The notes beneath the pieces were generated by a model that had not been told where the DNA came from, did not search any database, and saw nothing but the letters and a program-made list of their open reading frames with translations. A DNA stretch of 16,974 nucleotides from JBDZUZ01 sp040255445 (lineage in GTDB: Bacteria > Planctomycetota > Phycisphaerae > Phycisphaerales > UBA1924). Location of the stretch: contig JBDZUZ010000084.1 in NCBI GenBank assembly GCA_040255445.1, positions 1 to 16,974 of the forward strand, written 5' to 3'. Positions 1 to 6,696 of the stretch are shown in pieces. The translations under genes were made by a program, and so were the position numbers. Numbering within the stretch: position 1 is the first letter of the stretch; the number at the start of each line of letters is the position of its first letter.

Positions 1-1873
1 GCTTCTCCCGCGGATCAACTTCATCGGTCCACGGGAACACCGTCACCGCCCACTCCGCCCCAATCACCACACCCCGCACCGTCTCCGTGAACTCCCCCTC
101 CGAGATCGTCAACTCGTACGCGCCCACGCTTGTCCCGGAAGGCGGCCTCACCACGATCCGCTTCTCGCTCGACCGCGCTGCCGCCTCAACCCCGCCCGCG
201 AACTTGAACTCGTACTCCTCCAGCCCCAGCACCTCGTACACATGCGCCCCGCCGCCGCGCTCGACCAGCCGCACCATCGGGCTGTCGTGATCCCACGGCC
301 CCCACTCGCCCATGATGATGTTCTCGCGGCCGCGCAGGTGCTCGCGCAACCCAACCGGGCTGTTCGATCCCAGCGGCGCAACCCCCGGCACCGCGATCAC
401 GATCTCATCGCACTCTTCCAGCGGCCCCACACCCGCATCGGTGCGGAACACGACCGCGCCGTCCACCGCGATCGCCACCTGGTTGTCCGCGAAGCAGTTG
501 TCGCGCACATGCTCCGCCGGGCCGCGGATCTGCAGCACCACCGGCTTCGGCTCTAGTTCTGTCAGCGGGTGCCCTGCATCGATCCGGAAGTCATTCCCGA
601 TGATCCGGTTCCCGCTCGCTCCGACATACCCCGCCTTCACCCCCGGAAGCTCCAGCAGCTTCGCATCGTTGTCCCACCACAGGTGCACACCGCACCGGTT
701 GTTCTCGAACCGGTTCTGCGTGATCGCGTTCCCCGACCCGTGCTCGATGTTGATGCCGCCGCGTTCCAGCCCATACGCCATCCCGCCGTTCTCGGCGAAC
801 AGGTTCCCCGCGATCAGCGAATCGCGCGAATACCCGCCCCACATCCCGCAGATCGCGTTCCCCACCACCCGGTTCGACAAGTACTGATTCCGATGACTGA
901 AAGTCATCTCGATGCCGTGCGCTGCCGCGTACGAAAAATCGTTCCCGATCAGCAGGTTGTCGTTGCACCCCGCGTTGCCGTACTCAACCCTGCCCTTCCG
1001 CGGCGGGATCTCCCCGATCGCTTCCTTCCCCGCAAATCCGAAGAACCCATCGCCGCCGTGCGTCGCCGAGTTCTCGATGAACACGTTGTCGCTGCACTGC
1101 TCGAAACACAGGATGCCCGCCGAATCCTGCCCGCGGTTGTACACGCCCTCGACATGCCCCCGCACACAGAAATCAAAGGCGTTCCGCGACACGACGTTGC
1201 GGTTACTCCGCCACATCGCCAGCCCCCACCCCGACAGGAACGAGCAGTCGTTGTCGTAGATCTTCGACCGATCCACCTCGCTCAAGACGATCCCGTTCTG
1301 CCCGCGCCGCACCAGCACATCCGAGACCTCAACCTCGTTACTCCGCTCGATCGCCAGCGCCGCCCCGTACCGCTCGATCCACTCGCCCTTGTCATTCGCG
1401 TGCGGCCATAACCAATCCCCCGCATCCTCCGCCCGCGGCGTCGACTTCAGCCGCTGGCGGAAGTTGTCCGACAGGTTCGCGCTCCGCACCACCAGCCGGT
1501 GGGCCTCGGTCGCGTGCACCCCCACCTTGAAACCGTGCACCGCGAGATCAACAAGCTCGACATCGCTCGCGCCATCGATGCGGATCCCCACCCCCGTCAA
1601 CTCGTCCCACGGCCGCCCCGGCAACGCCCCCCGCAGCACGCTCCCTGCCGCGAACCGCACCCGCACATCCGATCGCTCGATGTGGATCACCCCATCGCCG
1701 TCTTCATCGACGATCACCAGCCCCGGCGGGATCACCACCGTGCACGACTTCGTGATCCGCGTGTTGTCTTTGGTAACCAGGACCTCGTCGCCATCACCCG
1801 CCGCGGCCGCCACACCGCCGCACACCAGCGACACCAGTCCGATCACCACCAAACGAGCGCAGCAGTACACCAT
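1..1873 (-). CDS. Secreted right-handed parallel beta-helix protein (partial, C-terminus beyond window)
   Basis: The frame is open from an ATG at 1873 to the left edge (624 codons) with no stop; an in-frame TAG at 1885-1883 limits the start to this ATG or the adjoining GTG at 1876. The N-terminus (MVYCCARLVVIGLVSLVCGG, then an Ala-rich stretch) looks like a Sec signal peptide. Residues about 60-400 carry imperfect repeats of the parallel beta-helix type, rich in N-x-[IVL]-x-x-N ladders such as SNRNVVSRNAF, CSDNVFIENSA, RNQYLSNRVVGNAICG and GSGNAITQNRFENNRCGVHL. This resembles NosD/pectate-lyase-like (PbH1) folds. Such proteins bind or cleave polysaccharides, or serve as surface proteins; no catalytic residues could be assigned, so substrate and activity are unknown. 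It lies 52 bp after tatA on the same strand and may share its transcript. There is no GGAG; a TAGCCT hexamer sits 6 nt before the ATG. Confidence 0.85.
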   Translation of the reverse strand, partial: MVYCCARLVVIGLVSLVCGGVAAAAGDGDEVLVTKDNTRITKSCTVVIPPGLVIVDEDGDGVIHIERSDVRVRFAAGSVLRGALPGRPWDELTGVGIRIDGASDVELVDLAVHGFKVGVHATEAHRLVVRSANLSDNFRQRLKSTPRAEDAGDWLWPHANDKGEWIERYGAALAIERSNEVEVSDVLVRRGQNGIVLSEVDRSKIYDNDCSFLSGWGLAMWRSNRNVVSRNAFDFCVRGHVEGVYNRGQDSAGILCFEQCSDNVFIENSATHGGDGFFGFAGKEAIGEIPPRKGRVEYGNAGCNDNLLIGNDFSYAAAHGIEMTFSHRNQYLSNRVVGNAICGMWGGYSRDSLIAGNLFAENGGMAYGLERGGINIEHGSGNAITQNRFENNRCGVHLWWDNDAKLLELPGVKAGYVGASGNRIIGNDFRIDAGHPLTELEPKPVVLQIRGPAEHVRDNCFADNQVAIAVDGAVVFRTDAGVGPLEECDEIVIAVPGVAPLGSNSPVGLREHLRGRENIIMGEWGPWDHDSPMVRLVERGGGAHVYEVLGLEEYEFKFAGGVEAAARSSEKRIVVRPPSGTSVGAYELTISEGEFTETVRGVVIGAEWAVTVFPWTDEVDPREK

Positions 1874-1879
1874 CACCGC

Positions 1880-1885
1880 AGGCTA
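1880..1885 (-). promoter_or_regulatory. Possible -10-like hexamer of the beta-helix gene
   Basis: On the minus strand TAGCCT lies exactly 6 nt before the ATG at 1873, and no Shine-Dalgarno sequence is present. It matches the TATAAT consensus at only three positions and has no visible -35 partner. It is listed because folD and ligA show the same hexamer-6 nt-start spacing. Read-through from tatA is an equally good explanation. Confidence 0.2.
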
Positions 1886-1925
1886 CCAAGCCCGCGGCCA
1901 CGCCACACCACCCTGAACTTCAATC

Positions 1926-2249
1926 TCAGGCCTTCTCGGCCGGACGCGCGGCGGGCTCTTCCTCAATCACATCCGCCCGGCTCACCCGCACATCCTCGCC
2001 GCTGCTCGACAAGGGCGCCCGGTAGGGTCGCTCCTCGGGCAGCCGCTCCTGCGGCCGCGCCCGCGACTTGGTATCCACCTCTTCCTCGACCTCGCGCAGC
2101 CCCTTGCGGAACTCCACGATCCCCTTGCCCAGGCTCTTCCCAACCTCCGGCAACCGGCGTCCGAAGAGCAGCAGACCGATCGCGAGGATGATCAGCAGCT
2201 CCCAGATGCCGAAGTTCTGGATGAAACCGAGCTGGACGGGCGTGTGCAT
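1926..2249 (-). CDS. tatA: Sec-independent protein translocase subunit TatA
   Basis: This encodes a 107-residue TatA-family protein, a component of the twin-arginine translocon that moves folded proteins across the inner membrane. A single N-terminal membrane helix (about residues 13-30, FGIWELLIILAIGLLLFG) is followed by the TatA hinge FGRRLPEVG, an amphipathic helix (KSLGKGIVEFRKGLREVEEE) and a charged, probably disordered tail. The LFG-x-x-LP hinge fits TatA/E better than TatB, which has a Gly-Pro hinge. The start was placed at 2249 (MHTPVQLG) rather than the upstream in-frame ATG at 2288, because GGAG lies 6 nt before 2249 and the extra 13 residues are not family-like. A good promoter lies just upstream. 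No tatB or tatC is in the window. Confidence 0.93.
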   Translation of the reverse strand: MHTPVQLGFIQNFGIWELLIILAIGLLLFGRRLPEVGKSLGKGIVEFRKGLREVEEEVDTKSRARPQERLPEERPYRAPLSSSGEDVRVSRADVIEEEPAARPAEKA

Positions 2250-2255
2250 GGTGGA

Positions 2256-2259
2256 CTCC
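2256..2259 (-). promoter_or_regulatory. Ribosome binding site of tatA (decides the start)
   Basis: GGAG on the minus strand is 6 nt before the ATG at 2249. The same motif and spacing precede rhs and the propeller gene. It favours the inner ATG over the one at 2288. Confidence 0.7.
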
Positions 2260-2282
2260 GGGCGGGATCGAGCCGCCGCGTG

Positions 2283-2311
2283 ATTCAATGGACCCCTGCC
2301 CCCATAGTCAA
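2283..2311 (-). promoter_or_regulatory. Predicted sigma70-type promoter of tatA
   Basis: On the minus strand TTGACT (2311-2306) and TTGAAT (2288-2283) are separated by exactly 17 nt. They match the -35 and -10 consensus at 5/6 and 4/6 positions. Transcription would begin near 2276, giving a leader of about 27 nt carrying the GGAG site. The promoter overlaps the rejected upstream ATG at 2288, which further supports the start at 2249. Confidence 0.55.
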
Positions 2312-2355
2312 TACAGATGCCAAACGCCGCGCCCCATCCTCTATTTCGAACGCCC

Positions 2356-2380
2356 GGCCCCGCCAGAGCGCACCGGGGCC
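2356..2380 (-). terminator. Hairpin after folD, possible terminator
   Basis: A perfect 7-bp GC-only stem (GGCCCCG/CGGGGCC) with an 11-nt loop begins 10 nt after the folD stop codon. No T-run follows on the minus strand, so it is not a classical intrinsic terminator. It may pause RNA polymerase or protect the 3' end. Confidence 0.35.
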
Positions 2381-2390
2381 AAACGAATCC

Positions 2391-3296
2391 TCATGACACC
2401 TGCGTGATCCCCATCCGCCGCTCCGCCGCCTCCACCACATTGAGCAGCAGCATCGACACCGTCACCGGCCCCACACCCCCCGGAACCGGGCTCAAATGCC
2501 CCGCCACCTTTGACACCCCCTCAAAATCCACATCCCCCACCGTCCGCGTCTTCCCATCCTGCCCCGTCACGCGGTTCACCCCCACATCCACCACCACCGC
2601 CCCGGGCTTCACCATGTCCGCCGTGATCAATCCCGGCACCCCCGCCGCGGCGACCAGAATATCCGCCCTTCTGGTGAGCTCCTTGATCTCCGGCGTCCAC
2701 TTGTTGCAGCTCACCACCGTCGCTTCCTGACGCATCAGGAGCACCGCGATCGGCTTGCCCACCACATCACCCGCGCCCACCACCACCGCCAGCCGGCCCC
2801 GCAGCAGCCCCCCGCCCGCCTCCACCCGCGGCAGCCCGATCGACCGGATCATCTTGATCACCGCGAGCCCCGTGCACGGCGCCAGCGATGACCGCCCGTA
2901 CACGATGTTGCCGATGTTCGCCGGGTTGACGCCCTCGACATCCTTATCCGGATCGATCAGCCGCTGCACCGAGTACGGATCCACTCCCGCCGGCAGCGGC
3001 ATGTGCACCATGATCGCGCTGACCTCGTCCTGCGAGCTCAGAAGGAGCACCCGCCCCGCCACATCATCGAACCCCGCCCCCGCGCCGATCGTGTGCAGCT
3101 TGTAGTCGATCCCCATCATCCCGCAGGTCCGCGCCTGGTTGTCGGCGTAGACCTTCGCGCTGTTGTCCCCCGAGTCGACCAGCACGGCGTCCAGCCGCAC
3201 CTGACCGCCGCGGCCGCGGATGGCGTCCACCCGGGCCTTGATCTCTTCGCGGAATTGTTTGGCGAGGGCGACCCCGTCGATGGGCTTGGCGGTCAT
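2391..3296 (-). CDS. folD: FolD-like methylenetetrahydrofolate dehydrogenase/cyclohydrolase with substituted active site
   Basis: The 301-residue product matches FolD along its length: an N-terminal folate-binding domain, MPLPAGV at 99-105, PDKDVEGVNP around 116-125, a Rossmann NADP site VVVGAGDVVGKP, and the C-terminal SPVPGGVGPVTVSMLL. FolD normally oxidises 5,10-methylene-THF and hydrolyses 5,10-methenyl-THF to 10-formyl-THF in the cytosol. Alignment with E. coli FolD is free of gaps through residue 121 or nearly so. Tyr50 is kept, but the catalytic Lys54 is Gln, Gln98 is His and Asp121 is Glu. It may therefore be a dehydrogenase without cyclohydrolase activity, or a paralogue with another role. 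The ATG at 3296 was chosen because MTAKPIDGVALAKQF aligns with the family N-terminus; the frame extends further into ligA without family similarity. There is no Shine-Dalgarno sequence; TATGAT sits 6 nt before the ATG. Confidence 0.9.
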   Translation of the reverse strand: MTAKPIDGVALAKQFREEIKARVDAIRGRGGQVRLDAVLVDSGDNSAKVYADNQARTCGMMGIDYKLHTIGAGAGFDDVAGRVLLLSSQDEVSAIMVHMPLPAGVDPYSVQRLIDPDKDVEGVNPANIGNIVYGRSSLAPCTGLAVIKMIRSIGLPRVEAGGGLLRGRLAVVVGAGDVVGKPIAVLLMRQEATVVSCNKWTPEIKELTRRADILVAAAGVPGLITADMVKPGAVVVDVGVNRVTGQDGKTRTVGDVDFEGVSKVAGHLSPVPGGVGPVTVSMLLLNVVEAAERRMGITQVS

Positions 3297-3302
3297 GCGC
3301 GG

Positions 3303-3308
3303 ATCATA
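3303..3308 (-). promoter_or_regulatory. -10 element of folD; probable leaderless start
   Basis: TATGAT (5/6 match to TATAAT) on the minus strand ends exactly 6 nt before the folD ATG at 3296. Transcription would then begin at or next to the start codon. No -35 hexamer is evident at 16-18 nt, and no Shine-Dalgarno sequence is present. Confidence 0.45.
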
Positions 3309-3333
3309 CCGCCCACTGTTTCCAACGCCGCGG

Positions 3334-3339
3334 TACCAT
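3334..3339 (+). promoter_or_regulatory. -10-like element of ligA; possible leaderless start
   Basis: TACCAT (4/6 match) lies exactly 6 nt before the proposed GTG start of ligA, mirroring the arrangement at folD. There is no Shine-Dalgarno sequence and no clear -35 hexamer. It is weaker than the folD element. Confidence 0.35.
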
Positions 3340-3345
3340 GCCGCC

Positions 3346-5676
3346 GTGTCGAAGAAAGCCCCCACCGCCGCGACCCGGATCACCGAGCTCCGCACCCTCC
3401 TGCGCGATGCCAACCGTGCCTACTACGTCGACGCCGCGCCGATCATGTCGGACCCCGAGTTCGACCGGCTTCTGAGCGAGCTCGATGCGCTCGAAAAGCA
3501 GCACCCCGAATTCGACGACCCCGACAGCCCGACCAAGCGCGTCGGCGGCGAGCCCATCAGCGGCTTCAAGACCGTCAAGCACGCGCTGCCGATGCTCTCG
3601 ATCGACAACACCTATAGCGAGGACGATGTCCGCGAGTGGTACGCCCGCATCCGCCGCGGCCTCGACCTCGACGACGGCGAACCCGTCCCGACCGTCGCCG
3701 ACCCCAAGGTCGACGGCGTCGCCATCAGCCTCCGCTGGGAAGACGGCCGCCTCGTCCGCGGTGTCACCCGCGGCGACGGCGTCCAGGGCGACGATGTCAC
3801 CCACGCCGTCCGCACCATCCGCGCCATCCCCCTCACGCTCGAGGGCGACAAGGTCCCCGCCGTCCTCGAAGTCCGCGGCGAGATCTTCCTCCCCCTCTCC
3901 GAGTTCGAACGCATCAACACCGCCCGCGAGGCCGAGGGCCTCGACCTCTTCATGAACCCCCGCAACGCCACCGCGGGCACCATCAAACAGCTCGACCCCA
4001 AGACCATCGCCGAGCGCAAACTCGGCTTCGTCGCCCACGGCCGCGGCGAAATCTCCGATACCACCTTCGCCGCCAGCTTCAGCGAGTTCCTCGAGCGGAT
4101 CCGCGCCCTGGGCATCGCCACCAGCGGCCGCGGCGTGATCTGCGAAACCGAGGCGGAAGCCATCGCCGCGATCGAGGCCTTCAACACCCAGCGCCACACG
4201 CTCGACTTCGCCACCGACGGCATGGTCGTCCGCGTCGACCGCTTCGACCAGCAGGCCCGCCTGGGCCTCACCAGCAAGAGCCCTCGCTGGGCGATCGCGT
4301 ACAAGTACCCCGCCGAGCGCAAGACCACCACGCTCATCCGCGTCGAGCACCAGGTCGGCAAGAGCGGCAAGATCACACCCCGCGCTGTCATGGAACCCGT
4401 GCTCCTCGCCGGCACCACCGTGCAGCACGCCACGCTCCACAACTACGGCACCGTCCGCCGCATGGATGTCCACATCGGCGACACCATCGAGATCGAGAAG
4501 GCCGGCGAGATCATCCCGTACGTGATCGGCGTCGTCCGCGACAAGCGGCCCAAATCCGTCGAACCCGTCGAAGCGCCCGACACCTGCCCCGTCTGCGCCG
4601 GCCCCGTCGAGACCGAATCCGACCAGAAGCGCATCGCCGAGGTCGAACGCTGGGAGAAACTCCCCGACCGCAAGGCCGCGGCGGAAAAGGCCCTCAAGAA
4701 GGCCCAGGCCGATGCGAAGAAGAGCTCCAGCGCCACCGCCACCGAAGCCCTCGAGAAAGCGCAGCAGCGCATCGCCGAACTCGAAGAAGAAGAACGCGCC
4801 GGCGCCCCCGCCCCAATCTCACCCCTCGATGAGTCCGGCCGCTTCTGCGTCAACCCCGAGTGCCCCGCGCAGATGCGCGAGAAACTCATCTGGTTCGCCG
4901 GCCGCAAGCAGATGGATATCGAGGGCCTGGGCGAGAAGACCGTCGACCAGATCCGCGAGGCCGGCGATATCCCGCTCAACTCCTTCGCAGACATCTTCGC
5001 CCTCTCCCAACACCGCGACACACTCACCGCCCTCGACCGCATGGGCGAGAAGAAGGTCGACAACCTCCTCGCCGGCATCGAAGATGCCAAGTCCCGCGGC
5101 CTCGCCCGCGTCCTTGCCGGCATGGGCATCCGCCACGTCGGCGACTCCACCGCCAAACTCCTCGCCAGGAACTTCAAGGACATCGACGACCTGCACGCGG
5201 CGAGCGTCGAGCGGCTCATGCCCCGCGCCCTCAAGGTGAAGGAGGCCGAGAAGCTCGGCTTCGCCGCGGACACCAGCGCCCGCCCCGAGACCGGCCTGGG
5301 CAAGGAGACCGCCCCCATCGTCCACGCCTACCTCCACAGCGCGGCCGCGAGGAAGACCTTCGACGATCTCCGCGCTGCCGGCGTCGACCTCACCTCGAAG
5401 GACTACGCCCCACCCGGCGAGGCCACACAAGGCCACTTCTCCGGCCAGACCATCGTCCTCACCGGCACCCTCGAGCACTTCGACCGCACCGCCCTCACCG
5501 AGCTGCTCGAGAGGCTCGGCGCCAAGGTCAGCGGCTCGGTCTCGAAGAAGACCAGCCTGGTCGTGGCGGGCTCATCCGCCGGCTCGAAGCTCCACAAGGC
5601 CCGAGAACTCGGCGTTGAGGTCTGGGACGAGGCCCGGCTTCTCGAAGAGTTGCGGGCCGCGGGGCAATCGGTCTGA
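3346..5676 (+). CDS. ligA: NAD+-dependent DNA ligase LigA with interrupted zinc finger
   Basis: LigA seals DNA nicks in replication and repair using NAD+. The 776-residue product has the family order. Domain Ia is AYYVDAAPIMSDPEFDRLL. The adenylation domain has the nucleophile Lys121 in ADPKVDGVA, plus RGDGVQGDDVT, EVRGE, NPRNATAGT, DGMVV and KSPRWAIAYKYPAE. The OB fold has QVGKSGKITPRAV and ATLHNYGTV. A Cys4 zinc finger (C414, C417, C501, C506), helix-hairpin-helix repeats (IEGLGEKTVDQI, MGEKKVDNLL, MGIRHVGDSTA) and a C-terminal BRCT domain (GQTIVLTGTLEHFDRTAL onward) follow. At 776 residues it exceeds E. coli LigA (671), mainly through an 83-residue gap between the Cys pairs and a smaller insert near residues 625-650. 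GTG at 3346 was chosen because it leaves a short normal N-terminus; the in-frame ATGs at 3220 and 3295 would overlap folD. Confidence 0.95.
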   Translation: MSKKAPTAATRITELRTLLRDANRAYYVDAAPIMSDPEFDRLLSELDALEKQHPEFDDPDSPTKRVGGEPISGFKTVKHALPMLSIDNTYSEDDVREWYARIRRGLDLDDGEPVPTVADPKVDGVAISLRWEDGRLVRGVTRGDGVQGDDVTHAVRTIRAIPLTLEGDKVPAVLEVRGEIFLPLSEFERINTAREAEGLDLFMNPRNATAGTIKQLDPKTIAERKLGFVAHGRGEISDTTFAASFSEFLERIRALGIATSGRGVICETEAEAIAAIEAFNTQRHTLDFATDGMVVRVDRFDQQARLGLTSKSPRWAIAYKYPAERKTTTLIRVEHQVGKSGKITPRAVMEPVLLAGTTVQHATLHNYGTVRRMDVHIGDTIEIEKAGEIIPYVIGVVRDKRPKSVEPVEAPDTCPVCAGPVETESDQKRIAEVERWEKLPDRKAAAEKALKKAQADAKKSSSATATEALEKAQQRIAELEEEERAGAPAPISPLDESGRFCVNPECPAQMREKLIWFAGRKQMDIEGLGEKTVDQIREAGDIPLNSFADIFALSQHRDTLTALDRMGEKKVDNLLAGIEDAKSRGLARVLAGMGIRHVGDSTAKLLARNFKDIDDLHAASVERLMPRALKVKEAEKLGFAADTSARPETGLGKETAPIVHAYLHSAAARKTFDDLRAAGVDLTSKDYAPPGEATQGHFSGQTIVLTGTLEHFDRTALTELLERLGAKVSGSVSKKTSLVVAGSSAGSKLHKARELGVEVWDEARLLEELRAAGQSV
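4597..4845 (+). other. Charged coiled-coil-like insertion inside the LigA zinc finger
   Basis: Residues 418-500 separate the CPVC pair from CVNPEC. The segment is rich in Lys, Glu and Ala (for example AAAEKALKKAQADAKK and ALEKAQQRIAELEEEE), consistent with two helices forming a coiled-coil arm, followed by a Pro-rich hinge (AGAPAPISP). In E. coli LigA the second and third cysteines (C411, C426) are only 15 apart. Confidence 0.75.
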
Positions 5677-5692
5677 GGATCCGGCCGATCTG

Positions 5693-5744
5693 ATCCTGTT
5701 CAGGACACCTGTTCGCCGCACCTGTTTTCCGCACCCGTCTTCCG
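5693..5744. repeat. Short 13-nt tandem direct repeats between ligA and the CYTH gene
   Basis: Three adjoining 13-nt units at 5706-5718, 5719-5731 and 5732-5744 read CACCTGTTCGCCG, CACCTGTTTTCCG and CACCCGTCTTCCG. A fourth partial unit at 5693-5705 keeps CCTGTTC in the same phase and forms a short inverted repeat (TCCTG TT CAGGA). The block begins 16 nt after the ligA stop. It could be an operator array, a termination or processing region, or replication-slippage debris. Confidence 0.6.
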
Positions 5745-5801
5745 GAAGGGAGATCGACCGCCCGCGCTGCCTCTCCGCCGCCGGGCCCCGGGGCCACGAT
5801 C

Positions 5802-6329
5802 ATGCAGAACGTCGAGTTCAAAGCCGAGCTTCGCGACCTGGTCATCGCCCGCGCGGTCTGCCGCGCCATCGGCGCCACCCACATCGGCGAGCTCCTCCAG
5901 ACCGACACCTACTACAACGTCCCCTCCGGCCGCCTCAAACGCCGCGTTGGCCTCGGCGAAGCCCCCGAGTACATCTTCTACGACCGCCCCAATATCTCCA
6001 GGCCCAAGCTCAGCACCTTCACCATCTACTCCGAAGACCTCGCCCGCGAACGCTTCGGCACCCACCCCCTCCCCGAATGGGTCCGCGTCCGCAAGCTCCG
6101 CGAACTCTGGATGCTGAACAACGTCCGCATCCACCTGGATCAGGTCGAGACCCTCGGCAACTTCCTCGAGTTCGAGTGCCTGATCTGCGAGAGCCAGACC
6201 ATCGACACCGCCCACGAAGTCCTCCGCGAACTCCGCCACGCCTTCCAGCAGGCCATCGGCGAACCCATCGACCGCAGCTACGCCGACCTCCTCGCGGCAG
6301 AACAGGAAACGCCGACGGAGCGAGGGTGA
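5802..6329 (+). CDS. CYTH-domain protein (class IV adenylate cyclase / triphosphatase family)
   Basis: The 175-residue product matches the CYTH fold, in which a beta-barrel tunnel binds a triphosphate and two metal ions. Visible family motifs are the N-terminal NVEFKAELRD (the ExExK-type strand, with Asn at the first acidic position, as I recall for the NIEIKAR subgroup), QTDTYYNVPSGRLKRR, EYIFYDRP, WVRVRKLRELW, VRIHLDQVETLGNFLEFE and the C-terminal DRSYADLL. Members are class IV adenylate cyclases (CyaB), thiamine triphosphatases or inorganic triphosphatases; sequence alone does not decide which. No signal peptide is seen, so it should be cytosolic. It lies 125 bp after ligA on the same strand. 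No clear Shine-Dalgarno sequence precedes the ATG, which is the first in its frame. Confidence 0.85.
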   Translation: MQNVEFKAELRDLVIARAVCRAIGATHIGELLQTDTYYNVPSGRLKRRVGLGEAPEYIFYDRPNISRPKLSTFTIYSEDLARERFGTHPLPEWVRVRKLRELWMLNNVRIHLDQVETLGNFLEFECLICESQTIDTAHEVLRELRHAFQQAIGEPIDRSYADLLAAEQETPTERG

Positions 6330-6338
6330 GGAAGCCGC

Positions 6339-6358
6339 TTCGAAGGCCTCCCTTCGAA
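6339..6358 (+). terminator. Hairpin after the CYTH gene, possible terminator
   Basis: A perfect 8-bp inverted repeat (TTCGAAGG, CCTC loop, CCTTCGAA) starts 9 nt after the CYTH stop codon. There is no T-run, so it is a candidate rather than a classical intrinsic terminator. Confidence 0.4.
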
Positions 6359-6641
6359 CTGCGGCACAGACACGGCCGGGTGATCGCCTTGATGAAGCCT
6401 GGTAGGTTCGACCGCTACGCTCCCGCCGCGGCAGCACCAAGTCGAGCGTCACCGGCGTCGCGGCCAACCGCTGCCGCAAGGTCGGCGCCGGCTGCAGGGC
6501 TATCCGGTGGCCACGCGGACTCGCGCGTCTTAATACGCTGTGTGGAGACGGTTACACGCGAACAGGGTGGCGGAAGATCACCGCGTTGCGCACCACGAAA
6601 CGCTTGGTACTCAAGGCAAACAACATGAATTTTCGAAACCT
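6359..6641. other. Intergenic region between converging genes; no gene recognised
   Basis: Some 283 bp between the hairpin after the CYTH gene and the hairpin after the propeller gene. The left two thirds are GC-rich and allow only unsupported ORFs (a minus-strand frame up to 6696 is low-complexity Ala/Gly/Arg near its end). From about 6610 the sequence becomes AT-richer, joining the composition of the toxin-immunity cassette. No RNA gene or known repeat was recognised. Confidence 0.5.
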
Positions 6642-6662
6642 TGCCCGCGCCATCCCCGGGCA
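6642..6662 (-). terminator. Hairpin after the rhs-immunity operon, possible terminator
   Basis: A 6-bp GC stem (TGCCCG/CGGGCA) with a 9-nt loop lies about 35 nt past the stop of the propeller gene. On the minus strand it is followed by a few scattered T residues only. Weak candidate. Confidence 0.3.
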
Positions 6663-6696
6663 CGCCGATATACCCACAACTACTTGGTGCCTTCAC

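Noticed and set aside
569..1411. Long plus-strand open frame (280 codons)
   Set aside because: Antisense shadow of the beta-helix gene, whose own frame has a signal peptide and N-rich helix repeats. The plus-strand translation is Pro/Arg/Val-rich with no family motifs.
1815..1873. Lipoprotein signal in the beta-helix protein (Cys18 in SLVCGG)
   Set aside because: The residues before the Cys (S-L-V) do not fit the usual L-[AS]-[GA]-C lipobox; an ordinary signal peptidase I site in the Ala-rich stretch is more likely.
2250..2288. N-terminal extension of TatA from the ATG at 2288
   Set aside because: The extra 13 residues are not TatA-like, a promoter -10 overlaps that ATG, and GGAG with 6-nt spacing favours the ATG at 2249.
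3304..4473. Minus-strand open frame of 389 codons within ligA
   Set aside because: It is opposite well-conserved ligA motifs and reads as low-complexity Ala/Gly/Asp/Glu, typical of antisense frames in GC-rich genes.
5615..6628. Plus-strand open frame of 337 codons spanning the ligA end and the CYTH gene
   Set aside because: It overlaps the ligA C-terminus and CYTH gene out of frame, with a Pro/Arg-rich translation; both overlapped genes have strong family motifs.
6415..6696. Minus-strand 93-codon frame after the propeller gene
   Set aside because: No similarity recognised; it ends in Ala/Gly repeats, and no good ribosome binding site was seen.
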